Shown here: positions 50,801 through 62,079 of the stretch, in pieces
Position numbering within the stretch: position 1 is the first letter of the stretch
Layout: the number at the start of each line of letters is the position of its first letter
Source of the DNA: Paramecium octaurelia
Lineage: Eukaryota > Ciliophora > Oligohymenophorea > Peniculida > Parameciidae
NCBI GenBank assembly: GCA_905182995.1
Contig: CAJJDP010000025.1
Location: 138,275 to 202,274 of the forward strand
Direction of reading: 5' to 3'
Length of the DNA stretch: 64,000 bases
Translations under genes and position numbers: made by a program
The notes under the pieces: generated by a model
The model's database searches: none
Seen by the model: only the letters and a program-made list of their open reading frames with translations
Told to the model about the DNA's origin: nothing

Positions 50801-53800
50801 TTACCCTAAATAAATGTAAATTAATATTCAACATTTCTAACAGAGATCTCATTTAAATATTAATAAAGTGAAGCTGTTTCTTTTGAAATCAAGTATGAAT
50901 CATCAAAAAATTGTTGTATATATATATTCTTTGATCCAAAAAATTCATCGCTTGATTCATACTATTTGATAAAAAACTCATCAAAATCACAGTAGATATT
51001 CTATTTAATTATTATTTTATTATAGCACTATAAATTGTCTGTGCAAACTGATATTGTCTATGTGAAAGAATCATAAAAGTAATTTTCTAATAAATTAATC
51101 TTATTTGACTTCTCGTAGCATTTTCTTGTTAGTTAAACATTTGAATTAGTTAATATAAAATATGGATTGACATCAGCAATTTCATCGGAGGTTCTATTTA
51201 AACAAGCTAAACAATTAGATGGACATGTTAAGCAAGTTCCTTAAGCATTCAAACTTTTGAGAAATCCTGATGAAGTTTCATAACATTAAATACAAGTAGA
51301 TTTTCCATCTATTATTTCACATTCTTTACAGTTTTCATCACAACTCTTTATGCATTGATTTTCATACATGACATACCCTATTTAACATGAAGTGCAAATC
51401 AATTCTAAATCAGCTTCAGCATTTGTTGAAGCATAGATTTCAAAAGCATGATCGTTATCCGAGTTCAGAAAGTATCTATAAAAAGCCTTAATTGACCATT
51501 TCCAGAAATCTCGATATTATTTATTTTGTTGAATACATGTCTTACAGTTGTGTAAACATTGTTAACATTAGCCTGTCAATACACCAGAATAGTAGCCATC
51601 TTCACATATAATGCAGAAACTATCAGTTTCAATGTAATTTTTTATGCATTATTTACAATTAAGGAGAGTAGGACAATCAATGTTTTAGACAGAATCAATA
51701 TTATTTGAACTGATTATACACTTTTGAGTTGAATCACTTAAAATTAATGCAAAATCACAGTCATCGTTAACTGGTTTCAATTCGCATTTCTAAGTACTTT
51801 AATTAAAGAAATAGTTTTATTTACATAAAGCACAACCAAAAAAGACTTACTTAAAGTCTAAATTTATGATATTGAATTATAGATCCAAATTAGAAATGTA
51901 GATTCCCCCATTCATCATATATTGAAAACAATAAATGCAATTTTCGATATTACATTCTTCACAATTTTTGCCATCAAAAGAGATATACTGTAAAGAGGGA
52001 GATCCCTAACAATAGTAACAATACCCATCTGAATTACAACTCTGACAATTAACGCCACAAGATACACATTTACCATACAATAATTCTTGTGTTCCATAAC
52101 AAGTTTCACACCATTGAATTCCATTGTTTAATAAACAAGTTTTACAATTAGTGCACTTCTGACATAAATGTTCATAGTCTAAATAAAAACCCGGAAAACA
52201 TTTATTGCATCTAAAATTAGTAATACAAGTTAAACAGCCATCCAAGCATTCCTAACATTCATTATCTTCATAAAAATACCCTTCTTTACAACTACCTTTC
52301 CCTAAACATCCTTAGCATAACTTAAGTGAATAGTTTTCGTTACCATCTTTTGAAAGATCAAAATAACTAACATCATTAGGTTTTCTTATAGAAACAGAAT
52401 ATGTATATTCAACTTGAGAGTGATAAGTCTCAGCATCTTGAGTACATTTGAGTGTTTTTGCGAATTTCTTGGGTTCAATTATACAATCAAAACAAGTTAG
52501 TTTTGTTCTTGTAAGAACATCAAAATGATTTGGACTAAAATATACAAATCTATTACCATTAAATACAATTCTAATCTATTTAAAAATATCCAAAGCTGCA
52601 TTCAATATTATCATTAGCACAATTAACATATCCTAATTTTGAGCATTATAATTCAACTTCTTGTTTAACAATTTGGGGAAATGCCTATACAATTGATTTG
52701 CATTCATATTAACCATCCTAATCAACATATCTCTATTAACAAAAACAAGTCTTTTCAGTTTCTTAATGCTATCTAAAACTATCATCAGGACAACTTAAAC
52801 AATTATACTATGTGGGACCATCACATGTTAAGCAAGTGTAATGACATGATGGAACTAGTAATGCTTCAACTGGTTGACAGAATGTTTCTAATAAGATATC
52901 ACTTACATATCCTTTCATAAATCGTTGAGAATAGTCATCTCCTCCGACAGATACATAATAGACAACTCCTGTAAAATGATTAACAGGTTGAGGCCATTTG
53001 TATTGTTGAAGCTACGAGATTGTAGGAAAATATAAGGAGAGCATAGGTTTTCCATCATTATTTTAGGTTCCAACTTCATATTAGAAATAATGCCATTTTA
53101 TAAATAATTCTGAAAATTCATCTCCAAATTTTGAAATTTTATTATCTTCTTATGTCTTATACCTTCCCTTTAATGGAAATTCATAAGAATATGTTGAAAT
53201 TTCAAGTCCATTTTCAAGGGGTAAACTACTCTAAAAATACTCAAGAAGAACTTCTCTGTCTCCGATGTACATATCATCACTATAATCTTTGTTGATTGTT
53301 ATTCTAAATATCACAGTTTTTTATTCTGCTTAACTTAATTACTCCAGAATAATCCATCCTTTCAATACATAGATTGGATTTCTAGATGAAAATGTGTTTG
53401 TTCGTATCATATCATCGCCATTCATGGCTTAATTTTTATAACTTACCATGTATTAACTAGAATAGCAAGTATCATATTCAATGAAATTTTGGCAGGAATC
53501 AAGGTTTGAGAAGATATTTTCTTCGTGTGTTGTAAAGATGGTAGACATTAAACCAGTGAATTGATTTAGAACTACAATTGCTCCATTTTAATTTGTATAT
53601 TGATAAAAACCACCGATTTTATGTTTTATGCTTGCTACAAATGGTGGCAAGTCATCAACAGTTTATGAGGGTATGTTTTCTAAAGTCGTGTAATATCCAA
53701 ATGTGGATTTACCTAAAATCTAATCATAATAGACATAGAACATCACCCACAGACCTTCGTAGATTGAACTGTCAAAGTTAAAAGAGAGAGTATTTAAGGA

Positions 53801-54242
53801 TGATTTAAATGAGTAAAATACATTATGCTATATAGTCTAAGCAGTTGAATCAATTTTAATTGATACCACAAGCATTTTAAATTTGTTGACACTTTATTCC
53901 ATTGAATAAATAAACTACCCTCCTTGAACAATAATCTGTCCTACTGATGTGGTAACTATCTATGAAGTCCGGTCGGCTAATATTAAAAATTGTGAAATGT
54001 ACTCAGATCTTTCATTTCAATAAAGGGTTGATATTTCACCCAAAGTCCTAATCCTACGTTCATTTGTCCTTGAACTACTTCTGTCTACAAGGCTTGGTCT
54101 TATTCCAATTAAGGATCTGATGGATTAATAAGTGGCGTAAATGATAAAAATTAGCATTAACTTTGTACTTTTCTTAATATATTCAGATTGCTTACACCGC
54201 CTATAATAAGATGAACAATATTTCAAAATATTTTATCGTCAT
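44864..54242 (-). CDS. Giant cysteine-rich / beta-helix / multi-TM surface protein, inverted paralog
   Basis: ATG at 54240-54242. Introns at 54173-54195, 53977-54002, 52535-52556, 48257-48284 and 45156-45180 leave 9,255 nt, 3,084 aa. All five are at the same codon positions as in the paralog at 35273-44736 but have different sequences and lengths. Domain order is the same: signal peptide, lectin-like region, cysteine repeats (for example 52006-52245, CxxC every 10-15 residues), beta-helix, Cys cluster with GHIGALCEQCD, membrane helices, cytosolic tail. The tails have diverged most. Stop TGA at 44864-44866, 127 bp from the stop of the plus-strand copy. ORFs at 46619-46840 and 48622-48948 are pieces or shadows. 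Confidence 0.9.
46468..46874 (-). repeat. 407-bp gene-conversion block, minus-strand copy
   Basis: Inverted partner of 42750-43156; position x in one corresponds to 89624 minus x in the other. First mismatch outside the block is at 42749/46875. Confidence 0.9.
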
Positions 54243-54716
54243 GAACAAGATAAAATTTTTATTAAAAATGAAAAAATATTTTAAAGTTGGGATTTGAGAT
54301 GGTATTTTAAATAAAAATGATAAAAAATAAAGATTATTTGATTAATATCATAATAATTAAAATTTTAACTCTCCAAACAATAAGATGGTTAATGTACCAG
54401 CTGATCAGGTAGTTACAATTGAGAAATACTAATGATTATAGGGTAATGTTGATATTTGATGAAATACTTATTTCCTAAAAAGATATTTTCAGTAACGAAT
54501 TTAAAATCATTGCTTTCATTCGAAAGATGGTGTTAATTTTTATCATCAACTTAATATTATTAATATTAATATCAGTAAAACAATTGAAATCATTAAGATC
54601 ATGTGAAACACGGTTCTAATCATCACGATATTAATGCACAATAATACTTAATAATTAGTCATACTTTTTTTAATTCATTTTATGGGATTAAAGTGCAGTA
54701 TTTAATTTATCAAATA
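54243..54716. other. Intergenic, divergent promoters
   Basis: AT-rich spacer. A short frame at 54385 (MVNVPADQ) ends after 16 codons and is not credible as a gene. Confidence 0.55.
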
Positions 54717-55636
54717 ATGATGAATAGTAAAGTAAAGTCTGAATTTTTGCAGAAACTGGCTTGCTGTTCAGAATACGCTTATAGAGAGGACACCAACTTT
54801 CCTATTCGTAATCAAATGGAAGATTGTATACAATACTCTAAATAAGATCAGCCCATTATTATAAAGATAATTGTTTTGAGGATGGTACTGCTTGTCTATT
54901 TGCTGTATTTGATGGTCATGGAGGCATTGATGTGGTTGAGTACATCACTAAAATTCTGCCTGAAGTAGCTAAATTTAAATATAAATAAAGACCTTTCTGA
55001 GGGATTTCAAGCAATTTAATACTTTGAAACCGAATGAATATTTTGAACAGATATTCAAAAAGGTGGACGATTAGCTAAAATTAGTTGGTGCTGCAGAAAT
55101 AGGAGCCACTTGTTGCTTAACTCTATTGAGGAAGGAGGATAATAAAAGAAAATGTTACATTGCAAATTTGGGTGATACCAGAGCAGTGATGAATATAGAT
55201 GGTAAAGCAGTCAGAATGACAGTCGATCACAAAGGCATTGATCCCGAGGAATAAGCTAGAGTTAAGTAATTTAAATGATGTAATTATGCTTACTAAAGGC
55301 GGGAAGGAGGCACAATTGTGAGAGGTAGAGTGATGGGCCAATTAGCGGTCACTAGAGCATTCGGAGATCTTGATTTAAAAACAGTTGGTGTATCAGTTAA
55401 ACCCGACCTTAAAGTGTAGGAAATTACACCTTAATGCAAATATTTAATTATGGCTTCAGATGGACTTTGGGACGTAGTTGACGATTAGGTAATCTCTTAA
55501 GAGTAATTTCTTATAGAAAGCAGTTGACATAACAAGAGGATTAAAGAACTCTGATGAAATGACAAAAGAGCTGTTGCAGTTTGCTCTGAAGAATGGCTCA
55601 AGAGATAACATAAGTATCTTAATTGTAATGTTCTGA
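54717..55636 (+). CDS. PP2C-type (PPM) protein phosphatase
   Basis: Introns at 54826-54851, 54965-54990, 55266-55298 and 55489-55516 leave 807 nt, 268 aa. All PPM motifs are present in order: RNQMED, FAVFDGHGG, GATCCL, ANLGDTRAV, VRGRVMGQLAVTRAFGD, MASDGLWDVV and SRDNIS. The aspartates that hold the two metals (ED, DGH, SDG, RDN) are intact, so it should be an active Mg2+/Mn2+-dependent Ser/Thr phosphatase. It is at the small end of the family (core domain only, no targeting tail, no myristoylation site). The 33-nt intron is a multiple of three and carries an in-frame TGA. The 55123-55341 minus ORF is a shadow. Confidence 0.93.
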
Positions 55637-55811
55637 TTTATTATATAAACAAGTATGTAACTATATCATTGTGCAAAGGAGCTATTTTAGGAATCATTAA
55701 TTTAGCTCTCTTAAATAGTGTCATTTTATAACTATTGGAAAACCCTTGATGCTTGAGCCTATTGCTGTAACTTCTGCTTTTATTGCAATAACAATAATTG
55801 AGGTCTACATA

Positions 55812-57460
55812 TCAATCCGATTCTTACCCCTAACTCTCCTTCTACACATTCTGCTGAATTATCGTCTTCATTAATCTCTGATTCTTATCACTTACCTAAT
55901 GTTTGCCAAAAATATTTGATCTAAATCTTGTTGTGCCAATGAGTGAATTTCTAAAATTAATCAACTAACTTACTAATCAATAAAGTCTTATTCATCTTGT
56001 TATTCTTTGGTATCTTTAAATTAAACTGAATCGCTTACTACACTTAACTTGCCTTCTAGTCGCAAATCAGGTTCCACGATTGTTAATTATGGAACATTAG
56101 AAATATTGAGTATTTCATTCCGAAGTCCTATGTGTCTTGACCAAGCATTTAGATAATCAGCAGGTGTCAACACTTCTTACTAATACTTAAGAAACGATTC
56201 GAGCCATTATATTTGATCGTATTGTCTCTTCAATTCCAATTGATCACCAACCAAATAACTCATTTTCTTCTAGGTTTCTTCCTGCAATTACAGCAGAGCT
56301 TCTTACAACACTTAATAAATCCTGCCTTCAATGATTGAAGCATTTTTGTTGACTTCCTTGATGCTATAATCAATTTGTTATAGATATTCTGCCAATTGAT
56401 TCTTTCGTTTCTCTATTAATGGATCAATGTCTTTGGATTCTACTAACGATTTCATATATGCATCTGAGATCTTCACCAGAGGATGATTTGCACTCTCCCC
56501 TGAAGAATGAGATCCACCTATTTTACAATATAAACAAAGTGGAGTTCTATCAATTGTGCAAAATAATTCCAACTTTTAGTCAGGATGTTATTAACAATTA
56601 CCGAATGTTTTTGGTTTCTTATTTATATGTCATAAAGTCTTACTTCATTTATAGGGATTCTCTGATGCTTTGATACCAACTTGCCCCCTTTTAGATGATG
56701 TTCCTCATCACAATCATAACATAAATTCATATCATCTGCTTTACAATATATGGTTGCTGTATTGTCATTACAAATATCACAAAAAGGAGACTATTTCAAC
56801 ACTCAAACTTACATTCAAATTGTCTTCCTTTTTCTAATCAAACTCGAATTATACAACATAACATGGCAATACTCTTCCATTATCGAACAATACATAGTCA
56901 TGTTTAAATGTGCCTGTCATAGAATCTTCGTCCTCATTATATAAGTAAATGCTATCGAATCCTTAAATTAATTTATATTTGTCCTTCATCGATGTTTTAT
57001 CTGGAAGACAATAGGATTTACCAACTAAAACCATAATATATTTAGTAGTTACCTGCAATCTTTAATAGCAATAACTCATAAACTCTACCAGGCTGTATGT
57101 TATCCTATAGTTTAATGTGTCCAGTTGGAAAACGAAGTCCAGTCTATGGAAATTCGAATCCTTTGGTACAAACTTTTTCCATCCTATTATTTTCGTCTAA
57201 CAATGAAATCTCCAACCAAGAATCCAATGTTAGCAATCCCTAATTAGTGATATCCAAATACATACTTTGCTTGCTTTTTCAAAGGTTTATGTCATGTGAG
57301 GATTCGTAATAGTCCAAATATTTTTGACTGTTGCTGATGTGTAACCAGATGACAATTGCAATAAATATTCAATGCGAGCCCATTCTGTAGAATTAGGTGA
57401 TAGACGTGAGTATTGTTTGTTCAAAAAGTTATGTTAAGGAACATTAGTATAATTTGACAT
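55812..57460 (-). CDS. PARP-like domain fused to two B-box zinc fingers
   Basis: Introns at 57240-57265, 57025-57052, 56791-56812, 56618-56643 and 55951-55973 leave 1,524 nt, 507 aa. Residues ~80-205 match the last part of PARP catalytic domains: YELLLLKIAVGKSYCLP, GFDSIYLYNED, then HDYVLFDNGRVLPCYVV, the usual EY(I/V)VYDxxQVxPxYL strand. Residues ~212-250 are B-box 1 (CDIC, then CYDC and HH) and ~262-310 B-box 2 (CQQH, CTID, CLYC, HPL). A coiled coil follows (~320-420), then a polar tail. No H-Y-E triad is obvious in the visible part, and the His-Gly segment of the NAD site is missing, so ADP-ribosyl transfer is doubtful. Probably a scaffold or E3-like protein. Confidence 0.75.
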
Positions 57461-57656
57461 TTAATAATTAATTTAATTCAGTTATACATTAAAATTTATA
57501 ATTCATACAAATGAAGTATGTATATTTTAAGAACCCAAAGTAGTAGTAGAACTGATTTGAATAGTATTGTAATTAAGTCCCCTTTTTAATAAGTTAATCA
57601 AAATAAATAACGTATATTTTACATAAAGTTTAATGTTAATTATTAAAGTTTTAGTT

Positions 57657-58620
57657 TCATTATCCTTTTTTTGTAGTTGTATTTTGATTACACTATTATC
57701 TTATCGCTTTTAGTAATATAAGAGTATTGTCTAATTTTTTATCAGTATTTTGTATTTTATTCAAGCTTATGTTATTCTAGGTGTGATTGCTTCTCCCTGG
57801 ATTAGGAGAGGTAGTTACACTCGACCAAAAATTGGATTGGGATCTATAATATTTTGATTTATCAGTGTTTTTGGGATCTCTATTTTGATAGTCAACTCTT
57901 TAATTTAAAAAGGAGAGAGCTTCTTTGATTTTGTCGCTCAAATTCTATTAGGAGTCTTCAGTGAGCATTTTAGTAAAGACAGCTTTGGATGAAGAATAGG
58001 AGTGAGAGTTGTTCTGTGCTCTCTTCCCTCTGTTTTGAGAGATGGGTCTAACTGAAGGGCACTCTAAAGTGGATTATAAGGTTTCGGTTCTCAGATCTGA
58101 AATGCTTGTGGGGTTTTATAAGGAGCTAGATTAATTAGAGTGATACTTGATAATAAATCTGAGTTCTTTGTTTGACTTAATGTATTGTCTTACCTTATCC
58201 TGCTCTTTGTTGATTTGAGTTTATAATTTTAGATTTAACTGAAGGGCGTCTTTTAGTTGGGAGTCTTTTGCCTGTAATTAGTCTTGCAATTCTTTAATTC
58301 TAGTTTCTTATGCAGATAATTTATTTTCTAACAGCTTAATAATAAATAAGGAGTACTTGATTTCTCTGGATTTCTGAACTCAACCTCTCAGTGATGTGTA
58401 TGATTTTAATATGAGTTGTATTGGAATTGTCTTCTGAAATTTTATCTAATTATGAAACTCTAGACATTGTCATAGAAGGCTCATTGATGTTGGTGCTGTT
58501 TTTGAATCGACTATAATAATCGGAACAAAAGATGTCCGTCAAGTTGTTGGAGAGCAATAGGTTAGTTTATCGGTCTGATTCAGAGACTTCCAATAATGAG
58601 TCTTAATCATCTTAGTCCAT
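57657..58620 (-). CDS. Coiled-coil hypothetical protein, 313 aa
   Basis: One intron at 58335-58356; 942 nt, 313 aa. The first ~85 residues are acidic and Asn/Ser-rich. A coiled coil spans roughly 90-165 (LLENKLSAQETRIKELQDQL). The rest is Ser/Asn/Gln/Lys-rich and probably disordered until a short helical end (DNTLILLKAIRQQ). No signal peptide, membrane helix or known domain. Divergent from the zinc-finger gene at 58807 with 186 bp between starts. Confidence 0.75.
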
Positions 58621-58806
58621 ATTAAATTATATTCTAATAAATATGTTATGAAGAATAAGAAAGTGTGATTATAAATTAGTTATTTTTAAGATATAGTGTA
58701 TGCACACACTCATTATCACTTGGATATGACTCTTTGGGAATTGTAATGAGTTCATCTCAAACTTTAGTTTTATTTAATTCAATTTAATTCATTATTATTT
58801 TTATAG

Positions 58807-59850
58807 ATGTTTCGAACCAACAAAAGTTCTACAGTTCCAACCAGAACCAAAGAAAAAAGCACTATTTTGGCTCCTTGCATTAATTGTGAAGAATTCATAC
58901 CCTTCGATAAAATTGATTTGCATGCCTAAATTTGCACTCAAGTTTCGAACAAAGTACTCAAATATTCCCAATCAACTGTATTCTTTGAGGAGAATGATTT
59001 CAAACTCAGCAAATTGAAAGCCAATTTATAGAACAAGAGTTACAAACACACTCAAAGATTATGTCGTATTTGCGAATTGGTTTCTTAAATCACTACAATC
59101 GGATGTGTGGAAGAAGCCTCTTTGAAAGAATTCGAAAAAGAATTACTTAACCTGAGTTAAGAACCAAGTCAATCTATAAATTAATCTTTATATATTGAAA
59201 GATTACATTCCCTCGTTCTATAAAGGATGAGTATCATTCAAAATCAATTAAACCTCAAGGCCATGAGACCTACATCATCACAATAGAACTTCTATCCTCA
59301 ACAAAACACTACTTTCATCTCAAAAAATTCCAAAAATTCAACAGGCTCAACTCAAACGACTAGTAATAACAACTTATAAAATTTAATTCAAAATAAGTTA
59401 GAGTCATCTGATAAATTCAATCGCTTTAATAAACTCAATCAATGCCAATCCCCTGATCCCAGAATGACTTACATCACCAAATTTTCATAGAATAGCCCCA
59501 TCTCTCAATATGGATTAACGCAACAACAACAAAAAAGTGAGATCCTAACACACATTAGCGAATAATATGCAGAAAGCATTGATGAACAATCCAACCCAAA
59601 AACATTTGCTCAAAGATGCTTCTATTCAAAGGTTCTAAATCTTAAACTAAATTACCCACAATCCAATCCTGCTTAAAAAATTCCAGTCTCAGTTTTGTGG
59701 AAATAGGCTGAAAAACATAAAATTAAACCAGAAAATTGGGAATTATTCATTAAAGAATGTCTAGACAAACCATTCCAATATTTGGATCCTGAAAAAGTGA
59801 ATTCTTAATTTATTAATCCCTCTTAGATGAAATTCAAAAAATAATTATGA
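58807..59850 (+). CDS. C2HC zinc-finger hypothetical protein, 347 aa
   Basis: Single exon, 1,044 nt. Residues 24-43 hold CINCEEFIPFDKIDLHAQIC, a CxxC...HxxxC knuckle of the C2HC type found in many ciliate and ciliary proteins. A second pair, CRIC, occurs near residue 92. Then come a coiled-coil segment, a long Gln/Asn/Ser-rich disordered stretch (~180-270), and a folded-looking C-terminus (VLWKQAEKHKIKPENW) of ~60 residues. Unknown function; a structural or nucleic-acid-binding role is possible. Confidence 0.75.
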
Positions 59851-59971
59851 ATTTACTTGAGATTTAATATATATATATATATTTTATAACATTCTTTAAA
59901 TCAATTTATGTATGCTATCATTTTAACAAAAAATACTTAAATTCAATAATGATAATTAATATAATAATTTA

Positions 59972-60334
59972 ATGGGAAATTCTCCTTAAGCCTAACCCAC
60001 ATAAGTGAGTTAAATAAGTATGGTCTAAAGTAATATTTAATAGATTAAGCACAATAGAAGCCTTATATCAAAAAATATGAAATTTAAGTCATATAAGAGT
60101 CTAAAGGTATAATTCATTAATAATTTTTTTAGGGGTTTAGGTTGAAGTAGAAAACTAGGAACAATCTATAGAAAACAGTGAACAAAAAAAAGAAAATTAG
60201 GAATTAATTGCCGAAGTGAATAAAGGCTATGATGATCTCTTTAAGGAAATGAACAAAGTGATACAAATATAATATAAACCTAGTTAATTGAGCTATTAGA
60301 TGATTTTTAGAAAGACCTAGCAAATGATAATTGA
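59972..60334 (+). CDS. Small acidic protein, probable N-myristoylation, 96 aa
   Basis: Introns at 60030-60049 (20 nt, the shortest in the window), 60107-60132 and 60258-60283 leave 291 nt, 96 aa. MGNSPQ is a reasonable myristoylation site. The rest is Gln/Glu-rich and helical, ending LIELLDDFQKDLANDN. No known domain. Its stop is 18 bp before the next possible start. Confidence 0.6.
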
Positions 60335-60352
60335 ATATTAAACCTTTATCCC

Positions 60353-60741
60353 ATGCAGATTTTTTATTTATTGTTCTCAAATCTCTCTTAATTCTTAGAA
60401 TAAGGTTTCAATTTCTTTACTAAGATGAGAACTTTAATTAAAAACAATGAATCTCCAAAATAGCAGAATAGAATATTTTTATTTCAATTCATTTTCGATT
60501 CTAAGTTTTTCAAGTTTGAAATGATGAAATTTCAGCAAAACAGGTAAATAAATTAGTATTCAATTATTTAATTAGGATTGGTAAGGGCATGGGAATAATT
60601 CAAGTCAATTTAAATGAAAGATTCTTAGATTTCTCATTTTGGCTTATAAATAGTAACTTAATTGGAGGTGGGTTGATTATCTGTGTAATTTATTAGATTG
60701 CAAAAGATGAAAGGGAACATTTTTGTGGTATCTTTAACTGA
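60353..60741 (+). CDS. Possible small protein, ~118 aa
   Basis: ATG at 60353 opens a frame (MQIFYLLFSNL) that, after removing a 32-nt intron at about 60545-60576, runs to TGA at 60739-60741, 357 nt. It has a hydrophobic start and a hydrophobic end (IGGGLIICVIYQIA), so it could be a short membrane protein. Other frames are also open here, and the spacing to both neighbours is very tight. Treat as tentative. Confidence 0.35.
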
Positions 60742-60897
60742 AGCACCTATATAAGAGTATATTTTATAATTCGATATTATTATTTAATTTTCTGATCATT
60801 TCCTTTAAGAGTTCCTCAGATAGCAAAGGTAAATTAATTAATTATTATCATCCTTTCATACCTGACCATATATTTATATTATGCAGCTTATTTTTAG

Positions 60898-62079
60898 ATG
60901 AGCAAACAAAATTAGACTTTCATAGTGACCAATCATTCTAGACAATTACTCCACGGATATCACGTCGATGACAACATAGGCAAAAAGTTGGCTATATCTT
61001 AAGGTTCAGAGTTGGGAGGCGGCTTAATGAGTAGCGTTGAAGTATGATGTGAGAATTTAAATATAGGTGGAATAGAGGAAGCCCAAATAGGTGCTTCAAA
61101 AGGAATATGATTCTAGGAGTATACGATACGCAAATGAAGATTACTCATATTTGGCAAATTTGTTGTTGAGTAGATTTTCACAATTAGATGCAGCAGCTGC
61201 TATTGCTACTCAATACCCATTATTTAAAATGTTGAGGGGTGTTACCAAAAAATTTATGTTTAATGAGTTAGAAATCATATTCTTTTTGCACACAATCGAA
61301 GAATAGAAATGGAGATATGATGATTAATTGATTTCAGATTTCTCAGCTTACTTTAAATAAGATTTTTTGAGCAACTAAGAAGTAATTAAATATTAAAGCA
61401 ATTTAATTAGAATTAGAATGTGGAAGGATTCAAAAAATTATTACTGTTTCTGATTTGCTGCGGCTATACAATCAAGTGTTTTTTCAATGATTCCAACGAT
61501 CAAGAGATAATCTTGATCACTGATCACATCCAACAATATTGTCAGAAAGAGTAAATAATTTGAATCTATATTAGTTTCAAAAAATCACTCTTGGATTTAT
61601 GGAGACAGAAATACATGAATTGTTCATTGAAAATTGTCCCAAGGGTTTTGAATAAGTTGTATAACAAATTGATGAGAATACCTAAAGATGGCAAACAAGA
61701 ATTCCAATAGGATTACAATGCTTTGGTAGATCAGATCATCCAGATCTCTCCGGCTTACAATAGTCAAGAAGGCAAATAGATAAAGCAGGAAGTCAAACCA
61801 ATCCAACAACAACCTCAGCAACAACAACCTATCAACTTCAGCCAACAGACTTAGCAATCCTATCAACACTAATACATGAATAACTCGGGTATGTTTATGC
61901 AATTTTCCCAATCGCAACTTCCTCAATAGAATTAATAAACATTTTACCCCTTCCCTTCATAAGATTTTTGTGATCACAACATCAATGATAATCTGTTTGT
62001 AAATTCAAAGATCAAAGAAGAATTGATACCACCTCCACCGCCGTTATTGAGTTAATCTTCTAATTTTAAAATACAATGA
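60898..62079 (+). CDS. Hypothetical protein with Gln-rich tail, 367 aa
   Basis: Introns at 61042-61066, 61382-61410 and 61551-61574 leave 1,104 nt, 367 aa. Residues ~1-250 are mostly helical (YANEDYSYLANLLLSRFSQL, MFNELEIIFFLHTIEE, LLLFLICCGYTIKCFF). Residues ~260-340 are Gln/Pro-rich low complexity, then a proline run (IPPPPPLLSQ) close to the end. No recognisable domain; the layout, helical fold plus Q-rich tail, recalls transcription-regulator subunits, but this is a guess. The stop codon overlaps the ATG of the next gene. Confidence 0.7.

Noticed and set aside
54385-54435. Short frame MVNVPADQ, recalling the start of a ribosomal protein
   Set aside because: The resemblance ends after five residues and TGA follows after 16 codons.
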